From NCBI GenBank assembly GCA_946478985.1, contig CAMLDZ010000017.1, positions 1 to 39,108 on the forward strand: a DNA stretch of 39,108 nt, in the 5' to 3' direction. The notes beneath the pieces are model-generated. The model saw only the letters and a list, made by a program, of their open reading frames with translations. It did not search any database and was not told where the DNA came from. The DNA is from an uncultured Solimonas sp. GTDB taxonomy: Bacteria > Pseudomonadota > Gammaproteobacteria > Nevskiales > Nevskiaceae. A program made the position numbers and the translations under genes. Positions within the stretch are counted from its first letter, which is position 1; each line of letters opens with the position of its first letter. Below, piece by piece: positions 1 through 11,167 of this stretch.

Positions 1-235
1 CAGCCATGCCGTGCATCCGATCCTGGATGCTTACCAAATTCATAGCGCCGGTCAAAGCGCGGGTCCGGAGCCGGGCGTCGTCAACCGCAGCGGCAAGACG
101 GCAGCTTCCCGCCACGCCCGGCGCGCGGACCGGCGAGGGAAGAACGGGGGGAGGTGCGCAGTAGGTACGGCGATCGCCCACCTTGCGTGACGCCGGGCTC
201 AGCGAGCCGATCGGGGGCGGAGTTCAAGCTGGGGA

Positions 236-312
236 TGGCGCGCCCGGCAGGATTCGAACCTGCGACCCCTGCCTTCGGAGGGCAGTACTCTATCCAGCTG
301 AGCTACGGGCGC
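236..312 (-). tRNA. tRNA-Arg (anticodon CCG)
   Basis: The reverse strand folds into a complete 77-nt cloverleaf. The acceptor arm is GCGCCCG/CGGGCGC, the anticodon stem is CTGCC/GGCAG around loop CTCCGAA (anticodon CCG, reads CGG), and the T arm has GCAGG, TTCGAAT, CCTGC. The discriminator is G and the 3' CCA is encoded. The D stem has one G-U pair. No integrase gene or second copy of the 3' end lies nearby, so there is no sign that it serves as an attachment site here. Confidence 0.97.
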
Positions 313-370
313 TTGCGCGGTGGATTCTAAAGCACTGCGCCCCTGCCGACCATCATCGCCGCCGTATCCC

Positions 371-523
371 ATGAAGAAGCGCACGCCGGCCACACCCTCC
401 AGACCCCGCCGCGCGGTTCTGCAAAGCCCGAAGCTCGGCAAGGGCGGGGTGCATGGCAAGACGCGCAAGGCCGAGCGGCGCGGCGCCAACAAAACCCGGC
501 TGGCGCGCGACGAGGATCACTGA
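371..523 (+). CDS. Small basic conserved-type protein (50 aa)
   Basis: This is a 50-residue, strongly basic protein (many K and R) starting MKKRTPATPS and carrying the run LGKGGVHGKTRKAERRG in its second half. Short proteobacterial proteins with a KGG-H-K-RKAERR type motif are familiar to me as conserved hypotheticals, but I cannot name a function. No Shine-Dalgarno sequence is visible before the ATG. Its 3' end overlaps the convergent YceI-like gene by 7 bp. The alternative is a chance frame in GC-rich DNA. The charge pattern and motif favour a real gene. Confidence 0.5.
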   Translation: MKKRTPATPSRPRRAVLQSPKLGKGGVHGKTRKAERRGANKTRLARDEDH

Positions 524-1287
524 TCGGCCACGGCGCTCAGCTCGAACTCGATGGCCAGCGCGTCCTGCACCGCCATCACGCCGCCGAGCACGGAGAATGG
601 CTTGATGCCGAAATCGCTCTGGCGGATTGCGAAACTGCCGCGGATCTGCAGGGCGGATGCGCCGCGACGCACCAGCAGCACGACGGGCTGTGTGCGCGTG
701 ACACCGTGCAGGGTGACGGCGATGTCCGCCACCAGCAGCGGCCAGTCGCCGGCGACGCTGAGCGAGTTGACGACCACCTCCGGATACCGGTCGGCCGCTA
801 CGCTCTTGCGCAGGTTGCGGCCGGTGCCGTCAATGTCGTCGACCGAACGCACGCCGGCAAAGGCATCGCCGGTCTGAGCGCGCAGCGCCGGATCGTCGAT
901 CTGCAGCTGATCGAAGCGAACGCGCAATGAAAACTGCGCCTGCTTGGGATCGTCCGGCAGCTTCAAATGGCCCTGGAGCTGCGGCGCCGTGATGACGTGG
1001 TTGTGCCCCAAACGCGCCGCAGTGCCGCCGCGGAACACATAGATGCGCAACTGCGAAGCGGCGGCATCGACGCGGTACTCCTTGCCGTCACCCTCCAGCC
1101 GCGGGCGATAGCCGGCGAATTCCGCAGCCACCGCCGTGCCGGCGGGCGGCGCCACGGGCGCGGTCTGGCAGGCGGCGAGCGGCAGCGCCAGCAGCGCGGC
1201 CGCTACGCACCGGCAGATGGCGGGCCATGGCGTCTTCACCACCCAAGCATGCGGTCGGCTGCACCGGCCTCGCAAGCCGGGTGACAC
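517..1287 (-). CDS. YceI-like lipoprotein
   Basis: The mature part fits the YceI fold, a periplasmic lipocalin-like barrel that in characterised members binds isoprenoid-type lipids. Typical features are the opening YRVDAAASQLRIYVFRGG, the GHNH motif, and an ending of beta strands with SDFGIKPFSVLGG. The N-terminus holds a signal segment with lipobox LAAC, so the protein is predicted to be lipid-anchored. The GTG at 1287 is preceded by AGGA at good spacing and gives 256 aa with a long n-region. Two GTG codons at 1242 and 1239 would give a more usual signal peptide (MVKTPWPAI...) but lack a ribosome site. The tail overlaps the small basic gene on the other strand. The lipid ligand is unknown. 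Confidence 0.85.
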   Translation of the reverse strand: MSPGLRGRCSRPHAWVVKTPWPAICRCVAAALLALPLAACQTAPVAPPAGTAVAAEFAGYRPRLEGDGKEYRVDAAASQLRIYVFRGGTAARLGHNHVITAPQLQGHLKLPDDPKQAQFSLRVRFDQLQIDDPALRAQTGDAFAGVRSVDDIDGTGRNLRKSVAADRYPEVVVNSLSVAGDWPLLVADIAVTLHGVTRTQPVVLLVRRGASALQIRGSFAIRQSDFGIKPFSVLGGVMAVQDALAIEFELSAVADQ

Positions 1288-1584
1288 GCGAATCCTGAAT
1301 GCCGGTCCTCCCCTGACCGCTCAGGCGGCGGACCGCCTACAAGACGCCGCGCTTGAACACCCTCGCCCCGGCCTGCCCGGCCGCCTTACAGTGCAGGCAG
1401 AACGAACGCGCAGCCACGGACGGTTGATCTGCATGCAGGGAAAGCCTTTCGTTCTTGCAGCCATGGATGGCCTTGGCGGTGCCGGATGCGATGCCAGCGA
1501 CCGGCCGCCATGGGCGGCGACACGGGAAGCATGCCCGCGTCGTCGCGCCAGGGAGGGCGATGCCGCTCGGCGCGGCCCGCCGGC

Positions 1585-2034
1585 TCAATGCGGATGTGCG
1601 AGCTGCTGACGGCGGCGCATGTCGGCGCGCCGGTTGCGTGTCGCCAGGTACTGCCGAACCAGCACCGCGTGCACCTCTTCCGGCATGTCTTCGTCGACCG
1701 CCTCGGCGTACCGCGCTTCCACCTCGGCCTCGTCCGGCTCGATCGTATCCAGCAGCACCGATTCGTCGCGGCCCAGCGCGGTCAGCTTCAGATGCATCCA
1801 GGTGCGATGCAGGGTGTTGTCGAAACTGCCGAGTTCGCGCGGCTCGCCGCCGAGCTTGCGCACCGCGTCCTGCAGTTCCTCGGCCGCCGCGCCGAAAAAG
1901 GCGGCGTCGCCATAGAGCGCTTCCTTGAGCGCGGTGTGATGCGCCTCTTCGGCCGCCGCGCGCAGGCTGTTCTGGCCGTTCTTGGTGGTGATGATCAGGC
2001 GGTTCAGCAGATTGATCGTATCGAGCCGGTTCAT
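1585..2034 (-). CDS. PA2169-family four-helix-bundle protein (DUF2383)
   Basis: This 149-aa soluble protein starts MNRLDTINLLNRLIITTKNG and is nearly all helical. This opening, followed by helices with alternating E/H residues (AAEEAHHTALKEAL, ELQDAVRKLGGEP), is characteristic of the PA2169/DUF2383 family, a ferritin-like four-helix fold of unknown function often linked to stress in pseudomonads. The ATG is preceded by AGGAGA seven bases upstream. It appears to be monocistronic, and its neighbours do not suggest a function. Conserved acidic and histidine residues could bind metal, but that is inference. Confidence 0.85.
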   Translation of the reverse strand: MNRLDTINLLNRLIITTKNGQNSLRAAAEEAHHTALKEALYGDAAFFGAAAEELQDAVRKLGGEPRELGSFDNTLHRTWMHLKLTALGRDESVLLDTIEPDEAEVEARYAEAVDEDMPEEVHAVLVRQYLATRNRRADMRRRQQLAHPH

Positions 2035-2255
2035 GGCACTTCTCCTCTAGCCAGCAAATCAGACCGACTCTGCAGGACGCCATGCGCCGCGACCGCCGAC
2101 TCGCCCGGCGCGATCGCGGTGGGCATCGCAGGGCCGTGAGACGCAGCGTAGCGCGACGGCGATGCGGCGGAGCGTCCGGCCGACCAGCGGCGCACCGGCC
2201 GCCGTTGCGGGCGTGCCGGGCCTGCGCTCCAATACGCAGCCGCTGTGCTCCCGTC

Positions 2256-2993
2256 ATGAACCCGCCCGCTCCGCCCACCGCCGCCACGCTGCATGCCACG
2301 CTGACCGAAGCCGGGCATCGATTCCTGTGCCGCGCCGAAACCCTGCACCTGCTCGGCGCGCACGGCGGCCTGGAAGACTGGTCGCAGTTCGCGGCCAGTT
2401 GGGAGCGGATGCCGGAGGACGGCTACATGGCTGATGGCGGTCGCTACCGCAAGCGCCGCCACGCGACGTACGCGGTGTCCGGCCCGCAGGGTCCGATCAT
2501 CCGCGGGCCGCATCGGCCGCATTACCAGAGCCGCGACTACAACCCGCTCAACGGCGGCGTCGAGCGCTGGTTCGAGCCGGTCGAGGCGGACGTCGGCGAT
2601 GGCGCAACGCTGCAGACGATCCTGCGCTTCTGCCAGGCGACGTTCGGCGCACTGGCGCCCGAGGTCGCGCGCTGGCACGTGGAGATCCACCAGTTCCGCG
2701 TCGAGGCGCGTAGCGACATGGCCGGCCGGCCGACGCCGGAGGGCATGCATCGCGACGGCGTCGATTACGTGCTGGTGCTGCTGGTGGCGCGCCGCAATGT
2801 GCTCAGCGGCACCACCTCCATTCACGCCCCGGATGGTCGCGATCTGGGCAGCTTCACGCTCACCCGGCCCTGCGATGCCAGCCTGCTCGACGATACCCGG
2901 GTGTTCCATGGGGTCACGCCGATCGCGCCGATCGATACTGCGCAGCCGGCCTGCCGCGACGTGCTGGTCGTGACCTTCAGGCGTGATCTGTAG
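2256..2993 (+). CDS. 2OG-Fe(II) dioxygenase (BsmA/IDO-like family)
   Basis: This 245-aa cytosolic protein resembles the 2OG-Fe dioxygenase family that includes bacterial amino-acid hydroxylases and BsmA (Pfam 2OG-Fe_Oxy_2). Visible signs are the HxD iron motif in EGMHRDGVDYV, the later iron histidine in RVFHGVTPI, and the C-terminal arginine in DVLVVTFRRDL, which in this family contacts 2-oxoglutarate. The central HYQSRDYNPLNGGVERWFEP segment is also typical. I chose the ATG at 2256 because the open frame upstream is only GC-rich, repeat-like arginine sequence. No clear Shine-Dalgarno sequence precedes it. The substrate is unknown; a free amino acid is the best guess. Confidence 0.82.
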   Translation: MNPPAPPTAATLHATLTEAGHRFLCRAETLHLLGAHGGLEDWSQFAASWERMPEDGYMADGGRYRKRRHATYAVSGPQGPIIRGPHRPHYQSRDYNPLNGGVERWFEPVEADVGDGATLQTILRFCQATFGALAPEVARWHVEIHQFRVEARSDMAGRPTPEGMHRDGVDYVLVLLVARRNVLSGTTSIHAPDGRDLGSFTLTRPCDASLLDDTRVFHGVTPIAPIDTAQPACRDVLVVTFRRDL

Positions 2994-3008
2994 GCGTGAA
3001 TCGCGGGC

Positions 3009-3040
3009 AAAAGAAAAGGGCCGGACTTGCGTCAGGCCCT
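3009..3040 (-). terminator. Intrinsic terminator (minus strand)
   Basis: On the minus strand the stem AGGGCC/GGCCCT (3035-3040 with 3017-3022) continues, after one mismatch, into GAC/GTC closed by a GCAA tetraloop. TTTTCTTTT follows. On the plus strand the same hairpin is followed by CAGAAACC, so it should act only on leftward transcripts. Confidence 0.8.
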
Positions 3041-3160
3041 CAGAAACCCGGAGTAGTTGGGGAGTTCCGGGTTGGGGGAGCATCCAGCGGGCCGGAGCCG
3101 CGCTGCGTTGGATGGCACTGTAGGGGCTCACCTGTCCTGCGAATCGCCCGACAGGACGCG
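3009..3160 (-). ncRNA. Candidate minus-strand small RNA
   Basis: Read on the minus strand, the gap between the dioxygenase gene and metH holds a series of hairpins that ends in a textbook intrinsic terminator. In order they are CCTGTC/GACAGG (3131-3136 with 3150-3155), CATCCA/TGGATG (3081-3086 with 3109-3114) and AACCCGGA/TCCGGGTT (3045-3052 with 3066-3073). The loop of the last carries CTCCCC, and a second C-run (CTCCCCC) lies just before the hairpin. No minus-strand protein gene explains the terminator. The 5' end is uncertain and I could not find a convincing promoter. An antisense transcript starting inside metH is an alternative. Confidence 0.45.
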
Positions 3161-3222
3161 AGGTCGGCCTTGGCGGATAAACGGTCTTCGCGCATCAATA
3201 TCCGTTCATCCGCATAAACAGA

Positions 3223-3228
3223 TATACT
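3223..3228 (+). promoter_or_regulatory. Possible -10 box of metH
   Basis: TATACT lies 31 bases before the metH ATG in a locally AT-richer stretch. No good -35 hexamer is seen at 16-18 bp. If used, the leader would be only about 25 nt, which would exclude the upstream hairpins from the metH mRNA. Confidence 0.3.
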
Positions 3229-3258
3229 TCGCCGCCGTTGGATCCGGACCTACCTGCC

Positions 3259-7053
<3,795 letters not shown>

Positions 7054-7149
7054 GGCCGTTTATGCACCGTGTTGGCGCGAGCTCGGCCGTGCCAAGGCTC
7101 GGGCCGCCCCTTATGCTGCGCATCGAAGCCTGAGGGCGGGACACGGCAG

Positions 7150-7866
7150 ATGAGCAAAACCGATGAACAGCTGCAAGCCGGGATGCCCAGCGCGGCACCG
7201 CCGGCACTGCGTCGGGCTCACCCGCTGCGCTGGCTGCTGGCCGTCGCGCTGATGTCGGCTCTGGCGCTGCTGATCCGGGTCTGGTGGCCGGCCACCACGC
7301 CGCCGGCCGACGAGGCCGCCCCCGCCGACGCGCCCCTGACCGCGACCGGCTTGCGCCGCGCGTACACCGACACGGTGCCGGCAGGCGAGCGCCTGCGATT
7401 CTTTGGCGAATTCATCAGCTACGCCTCGGTCGACGAGGTCGAGCGCGGCCTGCTCGCCGCTGGCTATAGCCCGCAGATCCGCTCTTTCCACCGGGAAGTC
7501 GCCGACCGCGTGCCGCCGAGCCATCTCGATACCCTGCGCGTCGGCGACTACCGCCACCTCGATGTCGACGGCACGCTGGAGCTGCAGTTCTTCAACGACC
7601 GCCTCTACCAGCTCGAATTCGAGCCGGTCGACGCCGCGCGCTATCGCCGCGCGTTCCGCGCACGCTGGCCGCAGTTGCGCCGCGAAGCCAGCGGCCGCGC
7701 CGAGTCCACCGCGGGCGCGCTGCGTATCGCCAGCAGCCTGGACCTCTCGGTCAGCGACGTCGGGCAGGCGCTGCAGACCCGGCCTTTCGCGCTCTGGCAA
7801 GACCTGCGCCTGCTGCGTCAGCGCGACGCCTGGGATTCCCAGTTCGCCCGGCAAGCGCTTGAATGA
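7150..7866 (+). CDS. Membrane-anchored protein of unknown function
   Basis: This 238-aa protein has a basic cytoplasmic N-terminus (about 28 residues), one transmembrane helix (LRWLLAVALMSALALLIRVWW) and a soluble periplasmic part. That part begins after an Ala/Pro/Asp linker and contains RRAYTDTVPAGERLRFFGEF, a D-G-T-LELQFFNDRLYQLEFEP strand region and an Arg-rich C-terminus. I do not recognise the family. It follows metH by 96 bp, with a spacing and leader that suggest a separate message. Convergent slyD shares a hairpin terminator with it. No catalytic motif is visible. Confidence 0.72.
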   Translation: MSKTDEQLQAGMPSAAPPALRRAHPLRWLLAVALMSALALLIRVWWPATTPPADEAAPADAPLTATGLRRAYTDTVPAGERLRFFGEFISYASVDEVERGLLAAGYSPQIRSFHREVADRVPPSHLDTLRVGDYRHLDVDGTLELQFFNDRLYQLEFEPVDAARYRRAFRARWPQLRREASGRAESTAGALRIASSLDLSVSDVGQALQTRPFALWQDLRLLRQRDAWDSQFARQALE

Positions 7867-7867
7867 A

Positions 7868-7896
7868 CGAAAAACGGGCGCTGCGAAGCGCCCGTT
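7868..7896. terminator. Terminator shared by convergent genes
   Basis: The hairpin is a perfect 10-bp stem AACGGGCGCT/AGCGCCCGTT (7873-7882 with 7887-7896) with a four-base loop. On the minus strand it is followed by a T run (complement of 7870-7874), a good terminator for slyD. On the plus strand it lacks a U tract and would be weaker. Confidence 0.85.
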
Positions 7897-7920
7897 CTGA
7901 CTGCCGGACCCGCCAGGCCT

Positions 7921-8403
7921 TCAGTGGTGATGACCGCCCGGGCCGTGCACGTGGCCGTGCGACATCTCCTCGGCGGTGGCGGCGCGCACTTCGACGACTT
8001 CGACGTCGAAGTGCAGGTTCTCGCCGGCCAGCGGATGATTGCCATCGACCGTGACCATGTCGCCGGCGACGCGGGTGACGGTGACGCGCATCGGGCCTGC
8101 CGGGCCCTGGGCCTGGAAGCTCATGCCGACCTGGATATCCTTGACGCCCTGGAACGCGCGGCGCGGCACCTGCTGGATCAACTCGTCGTTCTGCTCGCCA
8201 TAACCCTCGGCCGGGCTGACATCGACCTTGAGCGCGTCGCCGGCTTTCTTGCCGAGCAAACCTTTCTCCAGGCCGGTGATGATGTTGCCATTGCCGTGCA
8301 GATAGGCCAGCGGCTCACCGCCACGGGAGCTGTCGAGCACCTCTCCCTGATCGTTGGTGAGGGTGTAGTGAATGACAACGACGCGTTGGTCTGCGATTTC
8401 CAT
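7921..8403 (-). CDS. slyD: SlyD-type FKBP peptidyl-prolyl isomerase
   Basis: This 160-aa cytosolic prolyl isomerase and chaperone has the FKBP-like opening VVVIHYTLTNDQGEVLDSS, the GNGNIITGLEKGLLGKKAGD core and the inserted-flap segment EGYGEQNDELIQQVPR. A short His-rich tail (HGHVHGPGGHHH) matches SlyD proteins, which bind nickel and help hydrogenase maturation in E. coli. The tail here is much shorter than in E. coli SlyD and has no cysteines. The ATG at 8403 has AGGTG nine bases upstream. The longer frame upstream is not credible as protein. Confidence 0.93.
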   Translation of the reverse strand: MEIADQRVVVIHYTLTNDQGEVLDSSRGGEPLAYLHGNGNIITGLEKGLLGKKAGDALKVDVSPAEGYGEQNDELIQQVPRRAFQGVKDIQVGMSFQAQGPAGPMRVTVTRVAGDMVTVDGNHPLAGENLHFDVEVVEVRAATAEEMSHGHVHGPGGHHH

Positions 8404-8675
8404 AATTTCGATCACCTCTTGCGGACGCGCATGGTAACAAAAGAGCGCCAGCCCTCCGCGGCGTGATACGGCGGTCCGGCAGATCCTGACCGCAAGGCGA
8501 GTACCCGACTGACGCCATCGTGAAGTTGCGGTATTGCCGAGCGCACCGGCGATCGCCCAATATTCCTTCATCACGGGAATCCGCGAGCACGGGGCGCCAT
8601 GGCGCCGCACAAGGAAGCGTGCTCGACGGTTGGGGGATGGCTCGCAGAAGCCAGAACGATATGGAGATCGGCAAG

Positions 8676-9002
8676 ATGGCAACCGTCGCACACCGCGGCA
8701 CTATCGCCGCGGGCATGTCCACGATGCTGATGCTCAGCATCCTGCTGAGCTGGATTCCAGGGCTCGGCACGCTCGTCGCCGGCATCGTCGGCGGCCGCAT
8801 CGCCAGCGGCTGCGGCGCGGCGCTGATGGCCTCGGCGCTGCCCGCCGTGCTGGTCGGCGCACTGCTGTTCTTTCTGGCACCGATGCTCGCGACGCTGCCG
8901 TATATCGGCACCCTGGCGATCATGGGGGGTCTGATCCTGGCCGGTGTGCAGATCGCCAGCCTGCTGGTGGGGGCCCTGATCGGCGGTCTGCTCGCCCACT
9001 GA
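8676..9002 (+). CDS. Small hydrophobic membrane protein
   Basis: This protein of about 108 aa has three to four predicted transmembrane helices rich in Gly, Ala and Leu (SILLSWIPGLGTLVAGIVGG, PAVLVGALLFFLAPMLATLP, ILAGVQIASLLVGALIGG). The function is unknown. The glycine-rich hairpin pattern resembles small DUF5518-like membrane proteins, but I am not sure. I chose the ATG at 8676 because GGAG lies nine bases upstream. The ATG at 8661 is in frame and would add five residues. It precedes the M20 peptidase gene by 44 bp on the same strand and may be cotranscribed. Confidence 0.7.
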   Translation: MATVAHRGTIAAGMSTMLMLSILLSWIPGLGTLVAGIVGGRIASGCGAALMASALPAVLVGALLFFLAPMLATLPYIGTLAIMGGLILAGVQIASLLVGALIGGLLAH

Positions 9003-9046
9003 GAAGCTGGCGCGGCCGTCTCGCGGCGCCACGAGGATGTTTGCGA

Positions 9047-10504
9047 ATGGCTCGCCTGCTCGCGGTTCTGATCGTGCTGTGCAGCGCCCTCGCCGCCGTG
9101 CTGTTGCTGCGCCTGCGCGAGCTGCCACCGCCGACCCCGCCTGCCGCGCCGGCGCCGGTCTACGAAGCCGATGCCGCGGCGGTGGCGCGGCTTGCAGCGG
9201 CGATCAGGCTCCCCACCATTGCTTCGGCCAGCGCCGATGCCACCGAGCCGGCGCCGTTCGAGGCGCTGGCCGCGCTGCTGCGCACTGAATATCCGCGCGT
9301 CCACGCCGGGCTCAAGAGCGAAACGATCGGCACGCACAGCCTGCTCTACGAATGGACCGGCGCCGATCCGGCGCTGCCCGCGCTGCTGCTGCTGGCGCAT
9401 CAGGATGTCGTGCCGGTGGAAGCGGACAGCGCGCATCGCTGGCAGCATGCGCCGTTCTCCGGCGACGTTGCCGACGGCTACGTCTGGGGCCGCGGCACGC
9501 TCGACGACAAGGCCAGCCTGATCGCCCAGATGGAAGCGGTCGAGAGCCTGCTGGCGCAGGGCTTCCAGCCCAGACGCACGATCTACTTCGCATTCGGCCA
9601 CGACGAGGAGACCGGCGGCCGCAACGGCGCGCGGCTGATCGCCGCCGAACTCAAGCGGCGCGAGGTACAGGCGCTGTTCGGCCTGGACGAAGGCGGCGCC
9701 ATCACCCAGGGCATGATCGGCGGCATCGCAAGGCCCGTGGCGATGCTCATGACCGCCGAGAAAGGCTATGCCTCGTTCGAGCTGCGCCTGCAGACCGATG
9801 GCGGCCATTCATCGATGCCGCCGCGTGCCACGGCGATCGGCCGCATGGCGCGCGCCGTGTCGCGGCTGGAGCGGCAGCGCATGTCCCCGCGTCTGGTCGA
9901 ACCGGTCAGCCAGATGCTGAGCACGCTGGCGCCGGAGCTGCCGCCGCTGCAGCGTTTGGCGGTAGCCAATCTCTGGCTGTTCGAACCCTTGCTGCTGCAG
10001 CTGCTGGCCGACGCGCCCGCCACCAACGCGCTGGTGCGCACGACCACGGCGCCGACCCTCTTCCAGGCCGGCGTCGCCGACAACGTGCTGCCGAGCGAGG
10101 CCCGCGCCGTGGTCAACTTCCGCCTGCTGCCGGGCGACCGCGTCGACGCCTTGCTCGCGCACATCCGGCGCGTCATCGACGATCCGCAGATCAGCATCGA
10201 CGCTGCCACCGCCGACGAGGCCTCGGTACCGACGCCGACGGGTTCACCCGCCTATACGCTGCTGCGTCAAGCCGCGCGGGAGGTGGCACCCGATGCGCTG
10301 GTGGCGCCGGGGCTCGTCGTCGGTGCCACCGATTTGCGCCACTACCGCGAGGTGGTCCAGGCGCGCTTCAACTTCCTGCCGATCCGCTTGCAGCCGCAGG
10401 ATCTTGCGCGCATTCACGGCATCGACGAACGCATCGCGCTGAGCGACTTCGCTGGCATGGTGCAGTTCTATCGCAGCGTGCTCAGCCAGGGCGCCGGCAG
10501 TTGA
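9047..10504 (+). CDS. M20 family metallopeptidase, membrane-anchored
   Basis: This 485-aa enzyme is of the M20/M28-like carboxypeptidase type (related to CPS1/PM20D1). An N-terminal hydrophobic segment (residues about 3-22) anchors or exports it. Di-zinc site residues are visible: H118 in AHQDVVP, D153 in GTLDDK, the catalytic glutamate E187 and ligand E188 in HDEETGG, an aspartate in GLDEGG, and a late histidine in IHGIDERI. A lid/dimerisation domain (TDGGHSSMPP) sits between. GAGG lies ten bases before the ATG. Relatives hydrolyse peptides or N-acyl amino acids; the substrate here is unknown. Its stop overlaps the next gene's start. Confidence 0.9.
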   Translation: MARLLAVLIVLCSALAAVLLLRLRELPPPTPPAAPAPVYEADAAAVARLAAAIRLPTIASASADATEPAPFEALAALLRTEYPRVHAGLKSETIGTHSLLYEWTGADPALPALLLLAHQDVVPVEADSAHRWQHAPFSGDVADGYVWGRGTLDDKASLIAQMEAVESLLAQGFQPRRTIYFAFGHDEETGGRNGARLIAAELKRREVQALFGLDEGGAITQGMIGGIARPVAMLMTAEKGYASFELRLQTDGGHSSMPPRATAIGRMARAVSRLERQRMSPRLVEPVSQMLSTLAPELPPLQRLAVANLWLFEPLLLQLLADAPATNALVRTTTAPTLFQAGVADNVLPSEARAVVNFRLLPGDRVDALLAHIRRVIDDPQISIDAATADEASVPTPTGSPAYTLLRQAAREVAPDALVAPGLVVGATDLRHYREVVQARFNFLPIRLQPQDLARIHGIDERIALSDFAGMVQFYRSVLSQGAGS

Positions 10505-10767
10505 AGCTGTGGGTCAAGGTCAGCCCGAAAGCGGCGCGCAACGCCATCAACGGCTGGCATGGGGAGGTGCTGAAGATCAGCGTCACCGCGGTGCCTGAGC
10601 GCGGCAAGGCAAACGCAGCGGTGCAGCGTCTGCTCGCCGAGACGCTCGGGCTGCCGCTGGCTGCGGTGGTGCTGCGGCGCGGCCAGAGCAGCGCGCAGAA
10701 GTGCTTCGAGATCACCGGCCTGGATGAAGGAGAACTCCTCAGGCGCTTGTCTGCCACATCTGCATAG
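10501..10767 (+). CDS. YggU/DUF167 family protein
   Basis: This 88-aa protein matches the DUF167 (YggU) family: KLWVKVSPKAARNAINGW at the start, then AVPERGKANAAVQRLLAETL and RRGQSSAQKCFEI, the conserved strand-helix pattern. The biochemical role is unknown. The only plausible start is TTG at 10501, which forms a TTGA overlap with the stop of the M20 peptidase gene, so translation is probably coupled. A large hairpin lies 16 bp after the stop. Confidence 0.88.
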   Translation: MKLWVKVSPKAARNAINGWHGEVLKISVTAVPERGKANAAVQRLLAETLGLPLAAVVLRRGQSSAQKCFEITGLDEGELLRRLSATSA

Positions 10768-10782
10768 ACTCGCCTGCGGCAA

Positions 10783-10818
10783 CCGACTCGGCGATCTGTC
10801 GATAGATCATCGAGTCGG
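10783..10818. repeat. Inverted repeat after the DUF167 gene
   Basis: Nested dyad: CCGACTCG/CGAGTCGG (10783-10790 with 10811-10818) encloses GATCT/AGATC (10793-10797 with 10804-10808). It makes a 13-bp hairpin with one 2x2 internal loop. No T run follows, so it may be an mRNA 3'-end structure or a protein-binding site rather than a classic terminator. Confidence 0.6.
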
Positions 10819-10938
10819 ATTGTCCATCATAGGCCAGTGCAAAAAATTCGTATGCAGTACTCTGCGTACGACATCAGTCGAGGCTACAGCGCAGCGAAGG
10901 ATGAAGCATTACCCGCATCACGCAGAGCACCCAGACAT

Positions 10939-10966
10939 CGTTGCGGACACGGTGTCCAGCGCAACG
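10939..10966. promoter_or_regulatory. Palindrome, candidate activator-binding site
   Basis: GGACAC-G-GTGTCC is a perfect odd palindrome (10945-10957). Arms CGTTGC and GCAACG extend it on both sides, with a 3-nt offset on the right. It lies about 225 bp upstream of the predicted sigma-54 start site, within the usual range for enhancer sites. Confidence 0.4.
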
Positions 10967-11151
10967 CTTCCCCGCCGTTTATCGGCTTCCAGCCACCACT
11001 TCCCGCAAGACGCCAGCGCGGCGCGCCGTCTTTCGGATCAAAGCCACCGTATGCGCGGTCAAAGCATCGAGGCACGCCGACTTTGCATACCGTGTAACGG
11101 ACGTCGGCACACCGCAGCGTTCAGCTTCGTGACAGACAGCTGCGAGGAGAT

Positions 11152-11167
11152 TGGCGTGAGTCTTGCC
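11152..11167 (+). promoter_or_regulatory. Sigma-54 (RpoN) promoter of prkA
   Basis: TGGCGTGAGTCTTGCC matches the -24/-12 consensus TGGCACG-N4-TTGCW in 13 of the 16 positions, counting the four free ones. The invariant GG and GC are exactly ten bases apart. Transcription would start near 11178, leaving a 15-nt leader that contains AGGAGGG. E. coli yeaG (prkA) is also reported to be NtrC/sigma-54 dependent. Confidence 0.72.

Noticed and set aside
236..312. tRNA-Arg as the attachment site of an integrated element.
   Set aside because: No integrase, no repeat of the tRNA 3' end, and all flanking genes are ordinary chromosomal ones.
3017..3040. Terminator for the dioxygenase gene.
   Set aside because: On the plus strand the hairpin is followed by CAGAAACC with no U tract; only the minus strand has one.
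2994..3258. A SAH, SAM or cobalamin riboswitch in front of metH.
   Set aside because: The gap is structured, but I could not match the conserved cores of these classes. The likely -10 box at 3223 would also put the hairpins upstream of the transcript.
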